Origin: Eutreptiella sp. 'Long Island Sound 2002'
Taxonomy: Eukaryota; Euglenozoa; Euglenophyceae; Eutreptiales; Eutreptiaceae
Assembly (NCBI GenBank): GCA_964036045.1
Contig: OZ038382.1
Coordinates: 7,946,853 to 8,010,852 of the forward strand
Direction: 5' to 3'
Length of the DNA: 64,000 nt
The notes beneath the pieces were generated by a model that was not told the origin of the DNA, ran no database searches, and saw nothing but the letters and a program-made list of their open reading frames with translations. This document shows positions 45,926 through 55,900 of the stretch, in pieces. The first letter of the stretch is position 1; each line of letters starts with the position of its first letter. The translations under genes and the position numbers were made by a program.

Positions 45926-46720
45926 CATGAGGCAACGGAAACTGGGCTCGCATACGCCCCCGTGTCACAGGCGCATGGTCATAACCACATTGTTCAGTGT
46001 TTTGCTTACTGCACTGCAGCGTAGACCAGTTCTGTACCACACCAGGTGGCTGCTGGCTATGCATTGGCACTGTTCCTCTGGACATCGAGGTCAGCTCGCA
46101 CCCACCACCCACCCACAGTGCCGGTTAGTCTCTAACCCTTGCCCTGCAGGTCGTGAGGTCGTGTCATACTCCATCCTTAGGGGCGAAATGGCGCCTTGGT
46201 TGGCGCAAAGGCGTCTCAGTATTTCAGCATGCGCTCCGTCTGTCAGGCAACTCAACAAATCATTGCTGTTATGCGTGTGGCGCATACCACGTCTGCTCCC
46301 CACGCTGCATGCGCATGCCGCCCACACATTCATGCCTACTTGCTTTCGTCTTCCTCACATGGGCCGCACTCTCGCCGCCCCAGTCGTGCTGTCAGGCAAC
46401 TCAACAAATCATTGCTGTTATGCGTGTGGCGCATACCACGTCTGCTCCCCACGCTGCATGCGCATGCCGCCCACACATTCATGCCTACTTGCTTTCGTCT
46501 TCCTCACATGGGCCGCACTCTCGCCGCCCCAGTCGTGCTTTGGCTGTGCAACACGTGACAACATGTTGTGCCTGTGGCTCAGGGGCGCTACGGCGCCCTG
46601 CTTTTTCATTTCTTGACTGTTCCGTGTCTCCGTGGCGTCCCTTTCGCCTCGTTCTGCTCGAACCCACCCTGCTCAGCCCGAACCCTGGTCAGCTCGAACC
46701 CACCACCTCCCTTTGCGCCG
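45926..46720. other. Unique island with a perfect 149-bp tandem duplication
   Basis: No confident gene. Two copies of a 149-bp segment, identical by eye, lie head to tail at 46242-46390 and 46391-46539, each starting GTCAGGCAACTCAACAAATC. A second, diverged pair shares GTCAGCTCG(A/C)ACCCACCACC followed by GCCGGTTAG, near 46090 and 46688. Reading frames across the duplication (for example ...CYACGAYHVCSPRCMRM...) repeat with it and have no recognised domain. Confidence 0.6.
46242..46539 (+). repeat. 149-bp perfect direct tandem repeat (two copies)
   Basis: The copies at 46242-46390 and 46391-46539 match at every position I compared, including the shared end CCCCAGTCGTGCT. Lack of divergence means the duplication is recent, or the assembly duplicated a read end. 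The 149-bp period is not a multiple of three, which argues against selection as coding sequence. Confidence 0.9.
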
Positions 46721-46734
46721 GTTAGCCCCGGTCT

Positions 46735-46885
46735 CTCACTCTGTGGGTCTCTCTCCTACTCTCTCCCTCCCATTCTCTTGTGCTCTCCCCTGCTCATCCT
46801 CTACTGTTGCGCCTCTCTGTTCCTTTCTCACGGTGCTCTACCCTCTCTCTCTCTAACTCTGTGTCTCTTTCCCTCTCTCCCGCGC
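46735..46885 (+). repeat. Pyrimidine-rich low-complexity tract
   Basis: About 150 bases rich in CTCTCT, TCTCCC and CTCTCTCTCT on the plus strand, directly downstream (in minus-strand sense) of the tRNA-like element. It looks like simple-sequence expansion and codes for nothing recognisable. Confidence 0.6.
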
Positions 46886-46887
46886 CC

Positions 46888-46993
46888 AAAAAAAGGGGGT
46901 TCGGGTTGCTTGGTGCATCCCTATCCCCCCCGGGGTTCGAACCATCCTCCACGGGACAGAAGAGGTGCGGTGTATCCACTGGGCCACGACGAT
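46888..46993 (-). ncRNA. tRNA-Arg-like Pol III element (SINE or tRNA pseudogene)
   Basis: On the minus strand an A-box-like TGGCCCAGTGGATA (46986-46973) is followed 29 bases later by a perfect B box GGTTCGAACC (46943-46934). That is the spacing of internal Pol III promoters in tRNA genes. The D-arm resembles arginine tRNAs (TGGCCYAGTGGATA), and TTCTG falls where an anticodon loop would be. Acceptor and anticodon stems do not pair well, so it is not a working tRNA. A run of seven T on the minus strand (46894-46888) follows about 40 bases after the B box and would serve as a Pol III terminator. A tRNA-derived SINE head or decayed tRNA is the likely identity. Confidence 0.5.
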
Positions 46994-47002
46994 GGGTTAT
47001 TT

Positions 47003-47034
47003 GCACCATGGCACCATGGCACCATGGCACCATG
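47003..47034 (+). repeat. 8-bp tandem repeat GCACCATG x4
   Basis: Four perfect copies of GCACCATG, each holding an NcoI-type CCATGG palindrome at the junction. It lies just outside the tRNA-like element on its 5' side (minus sense). No function is inferred. Confidence 0.9.
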
Positions 47035-47368
47035 CGCTTCACTCTTCTTCTCCTTGTTGTCACCCCCTGTCATGCATATCTTCTTTCGCATGGGGGTGTG
47101 TTCAGCAGTGTGTAAAGGAACCGCACAGCGTCCCCGGGTACCGGGTCCGCCTGCCTGAAGAGCGTTCTTTGGAACAGTCGCAAGAGGTCCGCTCGGCCTG
47201 TCAGCCACACATGCATGCAATCGCCAGTTCTGCTTACCGAGGAGGGCACCGCTCTATGCCCTTCTGCTGTCGGACAGTGGAGGATCGCCTCCCACTGGAA
47301 CGGGTGCCATTTGCCTGCACTTTTGGGTCGCCACTGGACCTGCATGTTCGCCAAAGCCTGGGTCTTCA
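47035..47368. other. Unique sequence with no recognised gene
   Basis: About 330 bases between the tRNA-like element and the next G-rich block. Short frames exist on both strands, but none shows a known domain or extends beyond the repeat edges as a protein-like sequence. Nothing else is seen. Confidence 0.4.
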
Positions 47369-47920
47369 GGGGGCGAGGGGGGGGCGAGGGGGGTGAGGGG
47401 GGGCAATGGGGGGCGATGGGGGGCGATGGGGAGCGAGGGAGGGCGAGGGGGGGCGATGCGGGGCGATGGGGGGCTATCCGGGGTGATGGGGGGCGATGGG
47501 GGGCGATGGGGGGCGATGGGGGGCAATGGGGGGGCAATGGCGGGCGATGGGGGGCGATGGGGGGCGATGGGGGGTGAGGGGGGGCGAGGGGGGGGCGATG
47601 GGGGGCGATGGGGGGTGATGGGGGGCGATGGGGGGCGATGGGGGGCGAGGGGGGGCGAGGAGGGGCGATGGGGGGCGAGGGGGGGCGATGGGGGGCGATG
47701 GGGGGCGATGGGGGGCGAGGGGGGGCGATGGGTGGCCGATGGGGGGCGATGGGGGGCGATGGGGGGGCGATGGGGGGCGATGGGGGACTATGGGGGGCAG
47801 TGGGGAGGGGCGAGGGGGGGGGGCGAGGGGGGGCAATGGGGGGCGATGGGGGGCGATGGGGGGCGATGGGGGGCAATCGGGGGCGATGGGGGGCGATCGG
47901 GGGCGATCGGGGGCGATCGC
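47369..47920 (+). repeat. G-rich minisatellite block F
   Basis: The last block of the 10-bp family in this window, 550 bp, G on the plus strand, ending in four GATCGGGGGC-type units. To the right of 47920 the 10-bp, 11-bp and 23-bp families do not recur. Confidence 0.95.
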
Positions 47921-48348
47921 ATTCCTTGTCCGTTGCAATCGACCATTGTGGAGGAACTGCGGCCACAAGCTGGGCCACGGCCCAACAGGCTGTGCGTGCT
48001 ACCCGACTTTGTTCTTGACTCCGTAAAACTCAACGACTCCCTTCTCCTTCCTTCGCATGGTGATGGCCTCTCGAATCCACATGAGGTTTGTGCTCGCCAG
48101 AACTGCCATCAAGCGAGTGTTGCTTGGAAATGTTTAGGCACCAGATCAAAGTGGGCAACATTTATGTCCCATCGGACAGCCAAGGCAAAGAGAAACACAT
48201 CTCTGTGGTACGTAAAGATACTGCTTATGATCGGAACCCCGAGGTCTTTGTTGAAGATGACTGCACATCTTGTCGTATTGAGGGTGTCGGATTGATGCTA
48301 GAAGGTGTATCCACGGTCTAAGACGGCGCTTCGGCTTTCCGCGGGCAC
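47921..48348 (+). CDS. Doubtful short reading frame, possible element relic
   Basis: A 77-codon plus-strand frame (48088-48321) reads ...[18 protein letters not shown]... and then an acidic end. NIYVPSD weakly recalls the NVYAPS strand of AP-endonuclease folds in LINEs, but no other endonuclease motif (QE, SDH, D-N) is present, so I do not make that call. The surrounding bases show no RNA gene or repeat. It may be a decayed fragment or chance. Confidence 0.15.
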
Positions 48349-48627
48349 TTGGTCTACAAGGTGTGGAGCAGCAAGGAAGGTGGACTAGGCACTGTCCAGT
48401 ATTTTAGGATCTTCTGCAAGCTTCGCCCAGTCCCGATCCAGACCATCGGCACCCGGCTTTTTGCGCAACCCCCGCCACCGGCTCCTGGGGCGGCGCATCT
48501 TGCTTCGGAGGGCCACTTTGCCGCGCTGGAAAGGGCCCCTAGTGAGCATCAGCATCTTGCTTCGGAGGGCCACTTTGCCGCGCTAGAAAGGGCCCCAAGT
48601 GAGCATAAGCGTCGGAGGGCATGTTGA
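48349..48627 (+). repeat. 57-bp direct repeat encoding a 19-residue duplicate
   Basis: Two copies of a 57-bp unit begin at 48495 and 48552 (GCATCTTGCTTCGGAGGGCC). The period equals 19 codons, so frames stay open through both copies. The plus strand gives HLASEGHFAALERAPSEH twice inside a 92-codon frame (48349-48627), and the minus strand gives an Arg/Lys-rich frame ending in DRDWAKLAEDPKIL. Either strand could once have been coding. A three-base-compatible period is weak evidence for selection. No domain is recognised. Confidence 0.5.
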
Positions 48628-48699
48628 CAAATAGAGGCACTCACAGACAACAATCCTGCAAAGATTCCTGAGCCTTCCGGTTATGCCCACCCTGCCCTT

Positions 48700-48975
48700 C
48701 GCACGGATCTGCGGAACTTCAGTGACGGTGTGGGGTGACCCCAACACTTTACAACAGGGGAAAGAATCAGAAGTGGCCCACAAATGGGTAGATTGGCTAC
48801 ATGACCCTTGCCATCTGGGGTCCCCAACGCTTTAGAGTGGGGGAGAAAATCAGCAGTGGCTTGCAAGTGGGTTGGTTGGCTGCATAACCCCTGCCGTTTG
48901 GGGGGTCCCCAATGCTTCAAAGAGGGGGACAAAATCAGTAGTGGCCCACATGTGGGCAGATTGGCTACATAACTC
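48700..48975 (+). repeat. Diverged copies of the 85-bp satellite family
   Basis: Three degenerate units with landmarks GTGG(CC)CACAA(A/G)TGGG at about 48775, 48858 and 48943, spaced 83 and 85 bp. They share AAAATCAG.AGTGG, TTGGCTRCAT and a CCCCAA(T/C)GCTT core with the homogeneous array at 62.7-64.0 kb. They differ at many positions, so they are older or belong to a sister subfamily. Confidence 0.85.
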
Positions 48976-49170
48976 AAGGGCGTAACTTTTTGGGGGGACA
49001 AAATTATGTAATTGTTTTTTTATGTTAAATTGTGTAATCCTTTTTTTTTGCAGTAAACGCGGGTGCAAAAAACAAGTTACACGACAATACAATTTTTATT
49101 ACACGCATTTGCCGCAAAACAAAAATTCCACGAATTACAACATTTACAGTAACTTACCGTAAAGCTTTAC
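48976..49170. other. AT-rich segment
   Basis: About 200 bases, conspicuously more AT-rich than the rest of the window, with runs such as TTTTTTTT and AACAAAAATT. A 14-bp perfect palindrome CGTAAAGCTTTACG lies at 49158-49171. No gene or origin-type iteron set is identifiable. Confidence 0.4.
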
Positions 49171-49315
49171 GTGACAAGGTAGTATTTTCTGCCCATTGTG
49201 CAAGTGTAACAGTTCTCTCCTTTGTTGTTTCTTTCTCGTCTGCGTGACAAGGTAGTATCTTCTGCCCATTGCGCAAGTGTAACAGTTGTCTCGTTGTTGT
49301 TTTCTTTCTCGTCTC
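49171..49315 (+). repeat. 73-bp direct repeat (two copies)
   Basis: Copies start at 49171 and 49244 with GTGACAAGGTAGTAT(T/C)TTCT and differ by several substitutions, mainly in the pyrimidine-rich end. The second copy runs into the CTC microsatellite. Confidence 0.85.
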
Positions 49316-49400
49316 CTCCTCCTCCTCCTCCTCCTCCTTCTCGTCCTTCTTCCTCACCCACCCTCTCTCTCTTTCTCTCTCTCTCCTCGCTCTCTTTCTT
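49312..49400 (+). repeat. (CTC)n and (CT)n microsatellites
   Basis: Nine or so CTC triplets at 49312-49338 are followed by CT dinucleotide runs around 49362-49385. Plus-strand frames become Ser-rich and minus-strand frames Glu/Arg-rich through this tract, which is a composition effect. Confidence 0.9.
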
Positions 49401-51410
49401 TGTTTTTTCCCTGTTCCTCTTCTCCGGTACCTCAAGCAAGAATCATCAATCTACTGGTTTCTGTTCGTGACTCAAATTCCCAACCTGAACTCAATCCACA
49501 ACAGCTCAGATCGTCCCTGCACCAATGGCAAGCAGCAAAAAGTCATGTAGCCAAACTGCACACGTGATCGGGAGTGCTGTGCGTTCCACTGTTGGTCTGT
49601 GCTGCACCATACACAGAGATATAATGCACACTCAAGAAAGCCCCCTTTGGGGCCCTGTTTAATGTACACAGCACTGCGCGGGGAAAATCTGGTATTCTTG
49701 GTGTCTGTGACCTGATGACAGTGAAGCTCCAGAGCTCAGGTTCCGTTCCCAAAGCAGGGAGCGGATACCATTGAAAATGGAGGTGGGTATGTAAGGAGTA
49801 CCCACCGCTTACAGCCCACCATGAGGACACGGTATTGACATTGTCTTGTCCCATATTGTGTCCCCTTTGAGAGTGTTCTGTGTGCATTTTTGTCCGGGAA
49901 ACGGTGGATGGATGGCTCCCAAGGAGCCTTGTGATGTGGATCCAGTGCATTGTAACATACCGAGGGGACAGGGGTGGGGACATACAGGTTGACATTTGCT
50001 AATTGAGAGGATTCTGTGCCTCCGATGGCTACGCCTCGATGATAGCAGAACACAGAAGCCCTGAAAAAACAGACCTCAGCAATCTGGAGCCCGTCATCAC
50101 TGCAAAACGGTTGCATGCATAATTGATGGCAAAGGTGGGCTAAGCCAACGGATGAGTCCGTGACCCTTTGTAACACAGGTCCAACGGCAGTTCACTCAGA
50201 GTCCCACGTGAGGGCCAGCCCATATACGATAGACGCACATGCCACAGCTCTTTGGGGCCACCAGAGGCCAACTCGGAGTGAAGGGTGGATGGTTGCAGAG
50301 AGACTCCAGTGAATCTACGTGTGGCAGCATGCGACTCCTCCCAGTAGTCAGGTCATTTTGAGGGGGTCGCATGCGCCATGGCGAATATGATCCCCAGAAT
50401 GACCCTGAATTAGTTTCATGCGACGGAAGTGGCAGAGACCGTTCCGTTGGGGGAGGGGTGGGTGGGTAGAGGTGAAAATGTTTTCTTTGGTTATTAGATG
50501 ATCTATCAAGTTAACTTGCAGGAAGAACATACCCTTCCTGGCGTCTACCAGAAGACGCGTGGCCGGAAGGCATACCCTGATGGTTGTATGAACCTCTACT
50601 GTGGGACCCAACTTCGCGAAGCTATCACTCGGAATCGCAAACTGGATCACCGCAGGGGTCAACCCCTGGGTACGGCAGAGCTATCGCCGTCAAGTCAAGG
50701 ACCCGCCACTCCACCGCCCCCATGCGCACCGTGCAGCACCCCCCCCCCCCCCGTTGCGGGTGCAAGCTCCTAGAATGGACTGTTGGCGGTTTGGACAGGT
50801 ATAACGGCACTGAACCAAGACTTCATTTTATTACAGGGGAGGGCCAGTCAGCAGCAGCCGGAATTGCCCCTACTCCGTGGCACTTAGGCCTTTTTCAGGA
50901 TTCGGGGCAGCTCAGGCGTTTGGAATGCGGGGTCGGGGGGCAAGGGGAGGGGGTAACAGGGCAGGGGGCGAGGGTTCGACAGGTGAGCAAGTGTGTCGCG
51001 GTGTGACACGCAGGCAGTACTTCGGTTCTTTTATTTTCACTCTCAGACTTACGTGTGCCTCGCAAGTGCTCGGACAGTGTGACCCGACCCTAGTGGCAGA
51101 TAAAGCACAACACGCAGGCAGTACTTCAGTCTGCAGAGCCACAGGAGATTCGGGGCCACGCATGGCACGTGCAGGTGGAGGCACACAGGCCAGGCTGCTT
51201 GGCAGCCGCAGAACAGCTCTACAAAGGGGGTCGCGTGTTCCACCGCAGACACTGGGACACGGAGACCCGATACAAACGGGGAACCCACATCTGGTTCTCC
51301 ACCAATAGCAGTGCGGCGGCGACGCTTGACACATGCCTTCCGACCACTGGCCCAGTGTGGTCTGCTGGTGGAGTTGCCGCAACCCGCACATGCCGCGGTT
51401 CCAGGTCTGG
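49401..51410. other. Unique sequence without a recognised gene
   Basis: Two kilobases of mixed unique DNA. Frames of 100-160 codons occur on both strands (for example 49543-49995 minus and 50912-51391 minus), but they overlap one another in antisense, lack domains and end at random stops. Small features are a 14-C run near 50740 and a short direct repeat CACGCAGGCAGTACTTC at about 51007 and 51113. Spliced exons cannot be excluded by eye. Confidence 0.35.
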
Positions 51411-51482
51411 GTGCGGGGGGAGGGGTGGAGGGGGAGGGGGAGGGGGGGAGGGGGAGGGGGAGGGGGGGGGGGAGGGGGGGTT
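51411..51482 (+). repeat. G/A low-complexity tract
   Basis: About 70 bases of GGGGGAGGGGGAGGG type, unrelated in unit to the 10-bp family. A potential G-quadruplex site. A similar short tract is at 51640-51670. Confidence 0.8.
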
Positions 51483-52128
51483 GGAAGAAGAGGTTTGGGT
51501 CATAAAAGCGCTGCAAGTGTCAGAAAGCAGAATGGGACTGGCGCAGATGCTCACGCACAGCCGGTGCAGTTCTGTCCCTGGAGGCCCTTGGAGGGCGGGG
51601 GGGGTGTCATCAAGGCTGAACGAGTTATGGAGTTGGAGGGGAGGGAGGGCGGCGGGGGGGAGGGGGGGGCAGTCCTCGAGCTGGCAGCAAGCTCAAAATG
51701 GCAGCCGACACGGAAGGATCATAGCAATGCCAGATGACGACACGCTTCCGGTCCCTGAGGACAGGCATGTGGAGTCAATGGGGATTTCTGATGGTGGGCA
51801 ACGCGGGCGCGGGCACGTGCCGGACCTCCCAATCCCCACACCAAAGCGGTGCGGGTCGAGTGCAATGGCTAGCAACTGGGTCTCGGGGGGCGGTATTGCG
51901 TGGGTTCGGAACGCATCACGTCAGTGTCTGGGGACAACAGCGCCTATGCTGGCGGTTCGTGGCAACGCAGGGGTTGGCCTGGCCGGCCCCCTCCCGCAGA
52001 TGCGTCCGGCTGCGCTTACTCCGCCCACTGGCGTATACTGGCGGTGCACGTTCCCATTCTCGTGCTCAACCCAGCGAATCCCGGCCTTTGTTAGACCGAT
52101 GGGTCGATGAAATGCATCTCATTTGGAT
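51483..52128. other. Unique sequence without a recognised gene
   Basis: Overlapping plus-strand frames of 130-310 codons pass through here, but they depend on the G/A tract and show no domain. No RNA gene, terminal repeat or promoter element is identified. Confidence 0.3.
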
Positions 52129-52506
52129 TCAGGGCAGTTCCACTTCACCAGGACCACCGAGGACGTACCAAGAGGGATCAAGGGTCGATGTGATGGACTG
52201 AGTGCCGACGCCCGAGCACTGCCGGGCATCCGTCCATTGGGTGATTAAAACAATCAATGGTGAATGTTCCACTAAAAAACTAACCATGTGCTGCACTGTA
52301 AAGTGGCCATGCCAGGGGACCGGGGCGTGGGGTGTGCACCTCAAACTGATCGCCACATGCGTATCTTGGGGTCGTGGGGTCTTGGGGTTCATGCCGCCAG
52401 CTGCAGGCCCGTCGATGACAATGCTGCTGGAAGCCGTCAGTCCCAGGGATCTTGGGAGCTGGTGGCCCCTTGCATCATCTTCGCCGGCAGAAAACACGGC
52501 ACTCAT
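52129..52506 (-). CDS. Hypothetical 125-residue protein, doubtful
   Basis: An ATG-initiated minus-strand frame with balanced composition: MSAVFSAGEDDARGHQLPRS, then SSIVIDGPAAGGMN, VAISLRCTPHAPVPWHGHF and a short hydrophobic stretch MVSFLVEHSPLIVLITQW. It reads more like protein than the overlapping plus-strand frame (52202-52537), but no family is recognised and the length is within chance for this GC content. It could be one exon of a spliced gene. Confidence 0.22.
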   Translation of the reverse strand: MSAVFSAGEDDARGHQLPRSLGLTASSSIVIDGPAAGGMNPKTPRPQDTHVAISLRCTPHAPVPWHGHFTVQHMVSFLVEHSPLIVLITQWTDARQCSGVGTQSITSTLDPSWYVLGGPGEVELP

Positions 52507-53700
52507 CAGACCATGTCTGCGCTTTTGGAAGAGTTAGTTTCAGCGTTTCCGTTTCCCCAATCGAGCGGCAACGGGCACCAGGACAGAGGGGCTTTCAAAA
52601 ATGAAGCCCTGCGACTTTGACTCTGAACGCGCTGTAGGTTTGCCCAGCAGGAGATAAGCTATGCACCTTGGAATCACAAGTCCAAAAGTTACGGGGAGGG
52701 GCAAAAGGGCAATTGGAGCACGGAGCATGCGTAGTGTTCCAAGGACACAACTCCATGGTGACTTACTTCTGCTTTTCTTTTTTCTACTGTCCGGTGCTGT
52801 TAGAGACTGTCTGAAACTGTGACTGGAACTTCAGATGTACGATCCAAGAGACTTTCGTACTTGGTCCTGTCTGCCTACCCGCCATCTTCGCACAGAGGGG
52901 CATAAGGGTTGGGGAAATCAACTACGAATGACGCCCTCTCTGCGAGGCCACTCCCACCAGCTCCTTTGTATGACTTACTGTGTGACTTGTGCGACTTACT
53001 TCTACAGTCTCCCTAAAATGCCACAATTTCTGGTTCATGGAGCCTTGGAGGCATGACAGGAACAAAATTGCCCGTTTACAGTGAGTTCATGCACTAATCA
53101 CTCACGATTGAACAAAGCGTTAGGGTGACGGACGTCACAATGTCACACACAAAGGGTGCGGTGGGGCTGTCGTGTACGAACGGAAATATGCACAGAGCGG
53201 ATGGAGGAGGACAGGTGGTCGTGCCTCAGGCAGCATGCAGCCATTCAGGTTGGGTGCCTAGGGGCACCCTCGACTCATATTAGTGGTCCAGCTGGATGGT
53301 TCGGCATTGTTCGGGGACTGAAAAGAACATAAACAAGTGGATGGTTGTGGTTGCCTGCTGCGCTTGCGAATGGACTTCCAGAGTAGGTCTTTGCAGAGAA
53401 TTGTTGCTTTCAGCAGAACCAAACGTTTCGTCCTGGGGGCCCATGCAGACACCTCTGGCGTACACGTTGGGCGTACCCTTGATCTATACCATACCAAATG
53501 CCATACCCTCCAACATTCCAACAATTTTGGCGAATTGATTGGGCCTTCTTCACCAGAACCATTCGGACGCGTGGGCAAGGCTAAGCTGTACGATCTTTGA
53601 AGGAGACTCAAGATCATGAGCAGAGCTGGAATCAGTGTGCAACCTGCGGTCTTGGTGAGGACTCACTCATTCACCAATTCGTGGCATGAATCTCACCTAT
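52507..53700. other. Unique sequence without a recognised gene
   Basis: About 1.2 kb with only short frames on both strands; the longest is 119 codons at 53258-53617 minus, with no domain. No repeats of note. Confidence 0.3.
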
Positions 53701-54065
53701 AATACTGAGAACGGCCGGAAGGAATTTCGCTATGGACCGGTAAAGCTTCGTCACATGCCGGTGACAATCTGTATCCTACTGTGACCTCCTGAAACGCACC
53801 GTAACAATCTGTAGCCCACCAAATGCTACCGCTCTGTAACGTTCGGCACGCTGCAAGAATGCTATGCATCGTACTTCCGGACTGTGTCCTTCTGCAATCT
53901 AATGTTGCTTACTGTAACGGATTGTTACCTACTGCAACATACTGCAATGGAGGGTACCAACTGTCACCGACTGTATTGCAATGCAATGTACTGCAAAACG
54001 TCGTTACCTACTCCCAACAAATGTAACTTACTGCAACCTACTGACCTGCTGCCACCTGCTGCAGC
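53701..54065 (+). repeat. Degenerate short repeat region (ACTGCAACCT-like)
   Basis: Many loose copies of TACTGCAAC, ACTGTAAC and CTGTAACC occur every 10-15 bases (for example 53930-54060). The pattern stops at 54065 where the DNA transposon begins and resumes at 55918 after it, so the transposon interrupted this region. Confidence 0.65.
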
Positions 54066-54317
54066 ATATCTCTCGGGGACATCCGGTTTCATGCCAACAC
54101 GGAGCGTTTTCAGGGGTTGGTGCCTTTGTGGCCTCATTTGTGCCCGCTGAGTGTCCGGTTGGGGGGGGTATGTGGGTCATATTCGGAAAGCCCTTGAAAA
54201 GGGCTATTCGGAACACCCCAGGTTTGCATGCTGTGCTAACGACATGTTTGAGATTTTTGTCCGCTTTGGACGGTGCCTGTGTTGCCCGCTGCCTATTTTT
54301 GTTAACAGGCAGCCACC

Positions 54318-54866
54318 ATGTCGTCATACAAATTCACACAACGTGCTGTTGCTTCCCCTGATGCGCCACTGCAACCTTTGGTGCGAAAAAGAGCGCGCTC
54401 TGCGGGTGAAAATTGGGTGCGGGTGACCCGGCAGCCTGACCCGCGCGCCAAAAAGCCTCGTACAGGTGGGTCACAGCAGCCTGCATGCGACCACGCAGAG
54501 CACGACATTTTATCCACTACTGAGGCCACCGCTTTTGCAGCCCAGTTTTGGGATAAAAAGACTCACCCCACCAAGGCTTCGCAACAAGAATTTCTGGCTA
54601 CCTGTATCGACACGGACACGGTGCATTTGGCCCCAGTCGGTGGACGCCGCGCTTCCCCATATAATGTTTGGATCCACTGGCTGCAAAACGAGGAGCCGGA
54701 CCAGTTTGCAAAGCGAGGCAAAGCAGATTTCCAGCCTCAGATTTCACTGAAAACGGCACAGCGAACAATGAAAACGTTTAAGTTGGGATACCAAGCACCG
54801 CTGAAGGATACGTGTGATGGTGATGGTGATGGTGTGGCCAGAATACGTGGCTGGGAAGGGTTTTAA
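54318..54866 (+). pseudogene. N-terminal part of a DUF7869-like transposase
   Basis: The start ATG sits in an excellent eukaryotic context (GCCACCATG). The 182-residue product has a basic N-terminus (VRKRAR, RAKKPRT, a possible nuclear signal at about 23-48) and a helical middle (FWDKKTHPTKASQQEFLATC). Near the end, LGYQAPLKDTCD (157-167) resembles the PxKDxCDxC segment that precedes the zinc-binding middle of DUF7869-type transposases, as I recall the family. Right after it the frame enters GATGGT repeats (DGDGDG) and stops 15 residues later. The expected CxxC and the 150-200 residues that normally follow are missing, so this copy is broken. Confidence 0.6.
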
Positions 54867-55629
54867 CGAAACCGCCTCAGCCCTCATTGGGGAGCTGTAT
54901 CGCTGCTCCACTGGGGCTGGCCACCTTTTTATTCATACTGACGGTTGTTGTTCTGAGTTCCTGAATTGGAATTTTTGTAAGCTATTTGACAAACTAGTGC
55001 AGTGGCGCTGGTTCCATCGCATTTCGTGGTGCATTTTCATTAAGGGCCACTCGTACAACCTGTGCGATGCCGCATCACGTGCCATGGACCGCGCCCTGCA
55101 GAATGTGGATTACTATTATGGTCTAACAGATATGGCTGGCCTAACAATCCAGCATGTGGTGCGCAACAAACAACGCTTCGTCAGAAAACTGCGCATCCTG
55201 ACCAGAAATGATTTCTGGGACGTCAGCCGTTGGCTGGCAGGGGCCTACGCATCGTCGTCCGACCATTCGGACCAGCATAAAAAACCTCTGTTGATTCGGG
55301 ACCACAAAATCAAGTGGTTGGATTTTGGCACCACCCCTGATGAGGGCAGCCTTTCCCCTCACCCTGGTTTTGCCTGGATGAAAGCAGGGTACAGCGAGTC
55401 CATTGAGTGGCGCAAGGTGAGGCTGACCAAGCAACGGAATGTTGACCTCACAACAGATGGTCTCTGGGCAATGCCTCTGAATTCAGGGTGGGTACCGGTA
55501 AAGAGCCGCAGGTTGCAGGATTGGCAAAAGCTGAAAAAATATGTTCCTAACAATAAGCATGGTGATGTCTGCCCAAATGGGGTCCCAGCCCTGCCTGAAA
55601 AAGACAGCGCAAATGATGATTCGGAATAA
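54805..55629 (+). pseudogene. C-terminal RNase H-fold part of a DUF7869-like transposase
   Basis: The frame opens after a stop at 54802-54804 and runs 274 codons. Numbering from the GTG at 54814: a strand with WPEYVAGKGFNE (8-19), HTDGCCSEFLNW (41-52), then IFIKGHSYNLCDAA (74-87). D43, the GHS at 78-80 and D85 match the D-x-C ... GHxxxxxD pattern that I associate with the transposase core of this family. The C-terminal part contains a Trp/Lys-rich stretch (WRKVRLTKQRNVDL) and an acidic end. It overlaps the N-terminal part by about 60 bases in another frame, at a GTGATG repeat. With no start of its own and the middle missing, it is unlikely to be functional. Confidence 0.6.
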
Positions 55630-55900
55630 GCAAGTGTGAAACATTCAGTGCATGTTTGCGTGCCGACTTTGCAGCAACCTGGGGTCGAAAATCGTGCAAA
55701 CACCGAAAAGTTTGGCCTCGATGCTCAAAAATATCGTCAGCTACCCCCCCCTAACCCTGCATTTCTGAAATGGCCTTTTCTCACAGATTTCAAAAAGTAC
55801 ACACATACCCCCCCCTACGGATTGAAATTTTGGTGCTCTGGACGAAAAATGGAGAAAACCCTGAAAATACACGAATTTGCTCCGCGTTGGCATATTCTGA
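55630..55900. other. Transposon 3' region
   Basis: Non-coding tail between the transposase stop and the right terminal repeat. It is AT-richer than the surroundings and contains two similar phrases built on ACCCCCCCCTA (near 55744 and 55806). No gene is seen. Confidence 0.5.

Noticed and set aside
46921-46993. Functional tRNA-Arg gene
   Set aside because: A and B boxes fit, but acceptor and anticodon stems do not pair, so only a tRNA-like element is supported.
48088-48321. LINE endonuclease fragment from NIYVPSD
   Set aside because: Only one weak strand motif matches; catalytic motifs are absent and the frame is short.
49543-49995. 150-codon minus-strand frame as a gene
   Set aside because: Composition is unremarkable, there is no domain, and several overlapping frames of similar length exist nearby.
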